From NCBI GenBank assembly GCA_002270565.1, contig NQMI01000009.1, forward strand, positions 287,475-351,474: a DNA stretch of 64,000 nt. The letters run 5' to 3'. The number at the start of each line of letters is the position of its first letter. The first letter of the stretch is position 1. Source of the DNA: Stenocarpella maydis (Eukaryota > Ascomycota > Sordariomycetes > Diaporthales > Diaporthaceae). The position numbers were made by a program, and so were the translations under genes. Positions 57,601 to 64,000 of the stretch are shown in pieces. The notes below the pieces were generated by a model. That model ran no database searches. It saw only the letters and a program-made list of their open reading frames with translations, and was not told the origin of the DNA.

Positions 57601-58389
57601 CAGTTCGGAGAGGACCACTGGAAAAACAACGACGCAGAAGATATCGGCCGCTGGAACGGACGGCAGATCCGCAATGCCTTTTCCATCGCCGCGTCGCTGG
57701 CACATTTCGATGCTGAAGGAAAGGCCGGAAGAGCGGTTCAGCTGCGAAGATCCCACTTTGAGGAAGTCGAAAGGGCTACTGTTCTCTACGACAAATACCG
57801 GTACTCAATCCTGACAGCGTCGGACAGCTTCAGGGCCAAGCAATCCGAGGCGCGCAATGACGACTTCAACGAGCAGACATTCACTCTGCGTGGGCGCGAG
57901 GCTGCAAGGGGTGGCGGAAACGTATATTACTCAGGATCAGGCGTCCAACGCACGCCGAGCCGTGCTACCTACCAGCAGCGTTCAGGAAGCCCCTTGCCGC
58001 CATCAGCCCAGCACCCGTTCAATTATAGAGGCGGGCCTGAGGCGGGGAGTTTCTCACAAGCCCAACAGGGACTCGGAGTCTATAATACACCACCACCACA
58101 GCTGAAGCAACACGGCCTTTATCCTCCGGCTCAGGCATCCCCGCGACAGCAAGAACCGCGGGTCGGAGGGTACCCCCCTCCAACCCCACAGGACATCTAT
58201 CCCGCGCAGCAAGTAGGGCAGCATCTGCAGCAGCCAGGTCAACAGCCTGTGCTTCAGCAGCATCACTTTGCCCAGCCACAGGCATCACCCACCTACCGTG
58301 ATGGCGGCCTCCGTGATGTGCAAGCCCAGCCAGGCTATGGGCAAGCCGAGCCTTCAGTCCATGGCAGCGGGCATTACGGGAACATGTGA
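54645..58389 (+). CDS. Large AAA+ ATPase of the fungal DUF7025 type
   Basis: Exons 54645-54942, 55049-57286 and 57362-58389 join in phase to 1187 residues. The start is the first ATG in frame; exon 2 cannot start alone because its only early start-like codon is GTG after a stop. Residues 1-260 are low complexity, with an Arg/Ser/Pro-rich part (PRSPAKPPNRSRSPSPEP). Residues 290-650 resemble the DUF7025 region that precedes AAA domains in fungi (VRYEDLWYIFRVGELLYVP). The AAA core has Walker A GVPGVGKT (762-769) and Walker B LLLDEAD (Asp823), then the sensor segment YNGILFLTTNL and the arginine-bearing DEAVKSRVHL. The splice at 57286/57362 restores NALVSVFLRMLEYY. The C-terminal 200 residues are Gln/Pro/Tyr-rich, prion-like in composition. 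Substrate unknown; probably a chaperone-like remodeller. Confidence 0.9.
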
Positions 58390-59057
58390 GCTCGGGGTGA
58401 ATCTGGAATGAATCTAGGCAGGGACTTGAGACGCTCCTGAGGAAGGCAGTGCTTAACTATTGGGTTCTGAACAGGACGTCCCAGGAGAAATGTGATACCT
58501 ACCTACTTAAGTAGGTATAGTCATCAATCGTTCCAGCTCTAGGACTTTTAGGGAGATATTGAATCAAGATCGCAGTATAGCAGGATCAACGCCCGGCATC
58601 CGGCTGTTCAGTGATGCCAAGTGATCTACCCCGGGCCCTGGATTGACAAGCATTCCACTTTCAAACGGCCAATGATTCAACATTGATGATATCCACCGAA
58701 GCCTGCCCGGTGTCGCATACGTAAATGCTGGTCATGATCCGTCGCCGCCGCAACTATCCGAGACGGGGCTCTCAAATCCGAGCCCGAGCCCGAGCCCGCC
58801 TTCAGGAGTCCGAGAATATCAGGCCGAGCCCGAAAACCGTGGGATCATAAGTATCTTGTCAGATCAAAACACGAACTGTTATATATTGGTTCGCTTGAAT
58901 GCCTTGCATGCCCTCCAACAATTAAACCTCAGTTTGCTTTGCTCATACTCCAACGTTGCAAGTCCTGCAACGCTCAAGTGCTTAGAGTTCGCACCCTAGG
59001 CACCTACCCTGACTCTTCAACATACCTCCTACTTAAGTACTCAAGCCGCCTGTAGTT
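58390..59057. other. Intergenic region with palindrome and hexamer repeats
   Basis: A perfect 16-base palindrome ACCTACTTAAGTAGGT lies at 58501-58516. Three tandem CCGAGC units occur at 58779-58796, and one more at 58824-58829. CTACTTAAGTAC lies about 20 bases before the next ATG. Confidence 0.55.
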
Positions 59058-60329
59058 ATGGCCCAACTGAAAATCGTTATCTGCGGCGGAGGCATTGCCG
59101 GCACCGCCCTCGCCTTCTGGCTCTCACACCAGCAACACGATGTTACAGTCATCGAGTGGCACCCCGACTTGAGGTCTACCGGCTTACAGATTGATCTCCG
59201 CGGGCATGGAATTGAGGTGATGAAGCGGATGGGGCTTGAGACTGCCTTCCGCGCCAAGTCAGTCAAGGAGCAAGGACTGGAAGTTGTGAACAGCACCGGC
59301 AAAGCAATAGCATACTTTCCCGCAAACACGACCGGAAAAGGGCCCCAGAGCTTCACATCGGACTATGAGATTATGAGAGGTGATCTTATCCGGCTCCTGT
59401 ACGACAACGCCAAGGACTGTGTACGATTCGTCTTTGGGACAACCATCGAGAGCTTCGAGCAGCTGGACGATTCTGTTGAAGTCCGGCTGTCTAATGGCCA
59501 CAAGGACCGCTACGACCTTCTCATCGGCGCCGACGGGCAGTGGTCTCGTACCCGTAAGCAGATGCTCGGACCTCAAGCCGAAGATCCTATCCACTTCCTC
59601 GGGCTCTACTGTGGTTACTTCACCATGCCTCGCCAGATCAAGAACGGAGAGGCATACAATTGGACTGCCTACATTGCTCCGGGAAGGCGCCTTTTATTTA
59701 CCCGGAGACACAGACCAGACAGCGTCCAGATGTACCTGATGGGCCTGGCCGAGACCGAGCGAGTGATGGCTGCAAGGCAAGGCGGCGTAGAGGAGGAAAA
59801 GGCTGTCCTCTCTCAGCTGTTCCGCTCGGCTGGGTGGCGCTCAGAGGAAATTGTCAGGGGGCTACAGGAATCAAGCGACTTCTATTGTGAGCACATGGGT
59901 GTTGTCAAGCTGGACTCTTGGACCGAGGGACGAGTCGCGCTTCTGGGGGATGCAGCCTACTGCCCTACAGCGACCACGGGGATGGGCACAACCTCGAGTC
60001 TGGTCGGCGCCTACGTCCTGGCTGGCGAGATCCAGGATCACTTGGCCCGTTTCGGTACATCCAAGGAAGCCATCCCCAGAGCTCTGCACACTTATGAGCA
60101 GCGTTTCCGCCCCTTCATGGACAGCGTTCAGAGTGGTATCGAGAAAGACAAAACCGTCCTGCACAAGGTCCCATCGGGCTCGTTTGGGATTGCATGCCTT
60201 AACCTGATCTTTGCCATTGTATCGTTCTTAAGGCTGGACAGGCTTGCCAGCTTTATCCTCAGGGAAGATACAGGTAGTTGGAAACTCCCGAATTATGACG
60301 GGATGGACCTTCGGCAGGACAAGAGGTGA
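59058..60329 (+). CDS. FAD-dependent monooxygenase (PHBH-like fold)
   Basis: Single exon, 423 residues. Class A flavoprotein monooxygenases hydroxylate or epoxidise small molecules using NAD(P)H and oxygen. Dinucleotide motif ICGGGIAGTALAFWL (8-22); an acidic residue at the end of the second strand in VTVIEWHP; RGDLIRLL (107-114); the DG motif LLIGADGQWSR (154-164); and the second FAD motif RVALLGDAAYCPT (292-304) with TTGMGTTSSLVGAYVLAGE after it. A C-terminal hydrophobic stretch (FGIACLNLIFAIVSFLRL) could touch membranes. No cluster partner is adjacent: the neighbours are an AAA+ ATPase and a transposon relic. Confidence 0.92.
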   Translation: MAQLKIVICGGGIAGTALAFWLSHQQHDVTVIEWHPDLRSTGLQIDLRGHGIEVMKRMGLETAFRAKSVKEQGLEVVNSTGKAIAYFPANTTGKGPQSFTSDYEIMRGDLIRLLYDNAKDCVRFVFGTTIESFEQLDDSVEVRLSNGHKDRYDLLIGADGQWSRTRKQMLGPQAEDPIHFLGLYCGYFTMPRQIKNGEAYNWTAYIAPGRRLLFTRRHRPDSVQMYLMGLAETERVMAARQGGVEEEKAVLSQLFRSAGWRSEEIVRGLQESSDFYCEHMGVVKLDSWTEGRVALLGDAAYCPTATTGMGTTSSLVGAYVLAGEIQDHLARFGTSKEAIPRALHTYEQRFRPFMDSVQSGIEKDKTVLHKVPSGSFGIACLNLIFAIVSFLRLDRLASFILREDTGSWKLPNYDGMDLRQDKR

Positions 60330-60634
60330 TCTTACAGATAACATTTCAAGACATGCTAAATTGTCCTCGGCTCGTTCTGCGGGGTGCCCAATGGAGCTCA
60401 AGAGGAATTATTGGCCAACGTTTGACGTCAACAATGCTGGACGGTATCCTGGGGCTCCAAGCCGGGAGCCTCCGTCTTGTCTTGTAAATAGTCACTGCTT
60501 CAAATTAGAATCTCAACTTAACAATTTGCCAGGTATAATCAGGTTCGATATTCTCACCTTAATTGGCTTTAAGTCAGGTATTTCCCATTTTCAACCAACC
60601 TAGGAATATAGAGCTAACTATATCTCTATCACTA
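60330..60634. other. Intergenic region before the transposon
   Basis: 3' flank of the monooxygenase, ordinary composition falling to AT-rich towards the transposon. Nothing else seen. Confidence 0.5.
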
Positions 60635-60684
60635 ACGTCATCGCCCCGGCTTCCGGCCGGGCCCCCCTTCTGGCCGCCCTACCC
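60635..60684 (+). repeat. Left terminal inverted repeat of the transposon
   Basis: GC-rich end containing the palindromic core CCGGCTTCCGGCCGGG and then CCCCCCTTCTGGCCGCCC. It pairs with 62436-62484. Confidence 0.85.
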
Positions 60685-62435
60685 ACCCACCATGCCACTA
60701 TTCCTAACGTCAATTTCCCGCCACAACTATTACCGAGCCCTCTTCTGTTGGTATTGAGGAATCATCAGAATCTTCGCTATCAGGCGATACAGTCCCGGCT
60801 TCGATTTGAGCCCTCCGAATAGCCTCAATATTAGCAAAAGTCTTATTTGGGTTAATTTGGACCTTCTTCCTCTGGATCTTTATATAAGCCTCAATTTTGC
60901 CCTATAGCTCCTTGTTTTTTTTAAGGATATTACTTAGTTGAACTCTTTCTTATTTTATCCGTTAAGAACTTTTCTGAAGAGTACTTATTATATAAGGCTT
61001 AAGTATTTCTAGCGTGCATAATTAGCCATTATAAACCTCAACTCTCGTGATTGCCTAGGCGTCTTAAAAATAATATCTAAGAGCTGAGATTTGGACCTAT
61101 ATACTCCATTTTCATTAATAAAGCTATTCCCAATAGTAGATTCTTTAAATCGATCTCTATCTAGTACTTTTTAAGGATATAGTTACCTAATAGTGCTCTT
61201 ACTTAATTAACTAACTACAACCCTATTTTTCTTTACCCAGAATGAATATTTATTATTGTAAATACCTCTTCTTAAGCCTTATAATAGCAATAGAGGAATG
61301 TCCGTTTAGCTATAATCATTAATATATTATAAGCTTTAAGAAGGTATAGGTATTTCCAGAATGTCTGCTTAAGTAGGCTAAATATAGCTGTATCTAGAGT
61401 CTATAAAATGTATATTATATGTGCTGGCAAGAAGACTATATAGATTTTATATAAAAAGCATTCCTATATAAAATCTATAGTAGTATGGGTATGGTGGCTA
61501 TGTATTACTAATAAATGTTACTTGTTTGGGTTAATTAGGGCTATTTGAGAGATGAAGACATTCCTTAGCTATATAATAGCTATTTCTTCCTCTATCTACC
61601 CCTTCTTTATGGCTATAAATTACTAGCCCTTAAGATCTTGAAAAGCTATAGGAAACTATTATTACTATATACCTTTCTCTTTAAAAATAATTAATACGAT
61701 TAATACCCTCCCCTGGGCATTAATATACTCTAAGAAGGAGGTTTATGCTTAAAGATTATAGTTTAATTGAGTAATTAGGCTTCTCATTATATAGCTAAAG
61801 ATAAGGGATTGCTTTAAGTAAGCCTCTATAATTCCACCCTTTTTAGCATTCTCATAGCTAGCTGGTTTAATAGACGTAATAATAAGTAACTAGAGGAGGT
61901 TAAAGTAGGACTTAATATTCTTTCTATTAGCTGCTTAAATCCTTAAGGCTTTAATATACTGATTCTTCCTTAATTAGAGCTCTAGGTAATGAGAAAGGAA
62001 GCCCCTAAGCTAAGTCCTTCTAAGGGGAGGGTGGTCTTCATTTAGAAAGGCTAAGCGGGCTACTAGACCCTAGAGATTATATTAGGTAAGGGTAAGCCCT
62101 AGATAACTGTAATTTATTATAAATAGAGCTAATGAATCCTCTTGATAGTTAAAAAGAAGCCTTTAAGGTAGGGCAGCCTCTTACTAGCTTAATTTGCTAT
62201 TAAGCCGATTAAATAGTATAGCGCGAGGGATGTACTAGGTCTTGGAGGCCCGCCTAATAGATATGCTATCCTTAATTGCAATAATGGCGTTATAAACTTC
62301 TGCTTCTGAGTATTGCTTTATATTTGTCTAATTGATATATATATATAAAGTCTGGTAAGAAGAAAAAAATCACTTATTAAGATATTTAAGTTTTCCTAGA
62401 GGGTGGGTATAGATGCGTTTATATGCGTATGCGGT

Positions 62436-62484
62436 TGTGGGGCGGCCGGAAAGGGGGCCCGGCCGGAAGCCGGGGCGATAATGT
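62436..62484 (-). repeat. Right terminal inverted repeat of the transposon
   Basis: Reads GTGGGGCGGCCGGAAAGGGG, then GCCCGGCCGGAAGCCGGGGC, then GATAATGT, the reverse complement of the left end with a few transitions. Confidence 0.85.
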
Positions 62485-62486
62485 TA

Positions 62487-63000
62487 AGTATCCTTAAATA
62501 CTTACTAACTATTTATTATTAAAATTTACTTATATATTGACAATCTTTATATTATATTAAAGTTTAAGTAATTAGGTTTTTAGAATCATTACTATTAGTA
62601 AAAGTATAGTGTTTAGGTATATTTAGTTAAGTACGAATTTACTATTCAGCCTTTTTCTTAAGAGTTCTTTAAAGAAGGTATTATACTCTATCATTAATAT
62701 AGAAAGATATATCCTAATAGATAGCGAGTAGGTTATTTATTTAACAATATACTAAGGGCCCTTTAGCATCATAAGGAACTAAAGATGAGAGAACGCCTGC
62801 TAACAGTACTATAGCAAGGACTAACTCAGAGTGATGGTGTGTTATCTTTATTAACTGAAGATATAGGATATTCTAGCAGAAATCGCAGACCTAGGGGAAG
62901 TATGGGAACCAAATTAAAAATGTCCTCAGCGCACCCTAAAATCGAATATGGGGACATGCCGTTCCCGTTTATCCTTACCACCGTCGCGGCCTAACAACCT
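62487..63000. repeat. AT-rich decayed repeat DNA
   Basis: About 500 bases of TA-rich sequence without frames, between the transposon and a second transposase remnant. Probably RIP-decayed element sequence. A similar AT-rich stretch resumes at about 63780-64000. Confidence 0.55.
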
Positions 63001-63123
63001 TGGAAGTAGGCGGTAAGTCGCAGCACCGTTTCACGCACCACCCCCTTCAGGCACACTCGATTTTTCAACCTCCTCAAGAACCAACCCCTATTTCAACACT
63101 CAATTTCTCAACAACCATTGAAG

Positions 63124-63470
63124 CTATTCACAATCAGACAACAACTCCTCGCTCTCTAAAGCGTGCACTGCAATACACTCCATTTCCTCAACCTTATCGT
63201 CATCCCCTAACTCATGGTCTTCAAGTGTTTCAGGGGGCTCCTCCTTCAAGAGTCCCATCATAGCCCTCTCCTTTACAATAGCCGCAATACTAAGAAAGGC
63301 TTCATTTAGGTCCGAGACCACCCTCCTCTTCTTCTTCAGCTTCTGCTGCTCCAGGGCAGCTATAAGGACCTGATTTTCAGCCTCTATAATAATAGCACAA
63401 GTGGCTAACTCATCAAGCCCCTTACAGACCTTACGAAAGAGAAGGCAAATAGTAGGGGATTTATAAATAT
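63124..63470 (-). pseudogene. C-terminal remnant of a second pogo-like transposase
   Basis: On the minus strand the frame reads through RKVCKGLDELATCAIIIEAE, NQVLIAALEQQKLKKKRRVV, then a helical and acidic tail (EEPPETLEDHELGDDDKVEE) to the stop at 63124. An Ala/Gln/Lys coiled segment ending in KKKRR and an acidic tail is what fungal pogo-type transposases show at the C-terminus. Upstream the frame is lost in AT-rich sequence. A plus-strand frame at 63000-63263 is its shadow. Confidence 0.5.
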
Positions 63471-63614
63471 CACCAACACTATATAATTCCGATTAAATTA
63501 CCATAATATACCTAGAGGAATATAGTATTTTTAAATTAATTATTGTGGCAATAGTAGTGTGCAACAGCACATTGGTGGGCTATCGCTACAGCCACCGTAC
63601 TGTAGCCAGAGGGC

Positions 63615-63637
63615 GTAGTTGCTTACTAAGCAACTAC
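63615..63637. repeat. Perfect hairpin with nested inverted repeat
   Basis: GTAGTTGCTTA, one C, TAAGCAACTAC: two 11-base arms with a single-base centre. Just outside, GGGCGTAG (63611-63618) is repeated inverted as CTACGCCC (63671-63678). Lies in repeat-rich DNA, so it may be part of an element end. Confidence 0.8.
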
Positions 63638-64000
63638 CACCCACTATATAGACCCGAGATAGCTGGCGGGCTACGCCCACTGCACCCACTACTCGAGACA
63701 GAGAGAAATACAAGAACAACACCCCACTCGTATTGCAATACGTGACCCATCCAACAATTCTAGCCAATTATAAGCCAATTAGATCATTCCCTAGCCTACT
63801 AATATTATTAGTAATAATAGTATTATTATTTTAGGCTACTAGTTAAGAGTTTTTTACCTTTATTTCGTCCCTAGGCTAAATTCCTATTATAACCCGTACC
63901 TTCTTAATAATAATAGTCTTTATAATGCTATTCTAAGACTTTTTATAGGCGTAAAGGAAGAATTCTTTACTAAATTCCTTAATACTACACTATATTACCA

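Larger units (their letters stand above)
60635..62484 (-). mobile_element. Fot1/Pot2-type (pogo) DNA transposon, RIP-decayed
   Basis: 1850 bases bounded by TA on each side (60633-60634 and 62485-62486). The ends are inverted repeats of about 45-50 bases: ACGTCATCGCCCCGGCTTCC.. on the left and, reversed, ACATTATCGCCCCGGCTTCC.. on the right; the differences include G-to-A and C-to-T. The interior is AT-rich and full of stops. On the minus strand next to the left end a transposase C-terminus is still readable: KVQINPNKTFANIEAIRRAQ followed by an acidic Asp/Ser/Glu tail ending near 60706. This tail style, the TA target and a length near 1.85 kb fit Fot1/Pot2 elements, which is family knowledge. 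The element is dead. Confidence 0.85.

Noticed and set aside
3534..60329. Secondary-metabolite cluster from the P450 and FAD monooxygenase
   Set aside because: They are 54 kb apart, and no synthase, cyclase, transporter or pathway regulator lies beside either.
63000..63263. 87-codon plus-strand ORF
   Set aside because: Shadow of the minus-strand transposase tail.
1..64000. CRISPR array or prokaryotic operons
   Set aside because: No regularly spaced direct repeats; gene structure with introns and the protein families are fungal.

Overview
This window comes from the nuclear genome of a filamentous ascomycete (Pezizomycotina, most likely Sordariomycetes; an inference from gene families, not a species call). 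The genes carry short introns of about 48-190 bases with GT..AG ends and CTAAC/CTGAC-like branch sites. Families typical of moulds are present: HET, fungal STAND N-terminal, Clr5-ankyrin, DUF6594, a Rdp1/SAD-1-type RNA-dependent RNA polymerase and secreted plant-cell-wall enzymes. Several AT-rich, TpA-rich islands look like repeats inactivated by RIP (repeat-induced point mutation).

Left part (0-27.6 kb), gene-dense and ordinary: a secreted GH29 alpha-L-fucosidase; a microsomal cytochrome P450; a STAND-N-terminal protein whose C-terminal half looks like a low-molecular-weight tyrosine phosphatase without its catalytic cysteine; a secreted DUF6055-like protein with HExxH; a large multi-pass membrane protein; a HET-domain protein; a GH43 arabinanase; a full-length RdRP of the quelling/meiotic-silencing type; an AT-hook protein; and a pyrroline-5-carboxylate reductase homologue. 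I rebuilt exon structures by phase-consistent splicing, and most joined proteins are in frame end to end.

Middle and right part (27.6-54 kb), accessory: gene-poor stretches, a Clr5-ankyrin gene, a DUF6594 membrane protein, a decayed gene, and three proteins of the fungal degenerate C2H2 family within about 8 kb. These are interspersed with AT-rich islands and a 469-bp inverted-repeat element with a diverged relative 2.3 kb away. A beta-lactamase-like (LACTB-type) gene is broken by two frameshifts of opposite sign, and a DUF7708 protein has a NACHT-like region with no visible P-loop.

Right end (54.6-64 kb): a large AAA+ ATPase, an FAD-dependent monooxygenase, then repeat-rich DNA. The repeat DNA holds a nearly complete 1.85-kb Fot1/Pot2-type (pogo) transposon, bounded by GC-rich inverted termini and TA and heavily decayed inside, plus the C-terminal coding remnant of a second transposase.

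The P450 and the FAD monooxygenase are 54 kb apart and there is no PKS, NRPS or terpene synthase, so I do not call a biosynthetic cluster. The unifying theme, which is inference, is self/non-self recognition and genome defence: HET, STAND-like, DUF7708/NACHT-like and Clr5-ankyrin proteins and the RdRP share one segment with inactivated transposons.
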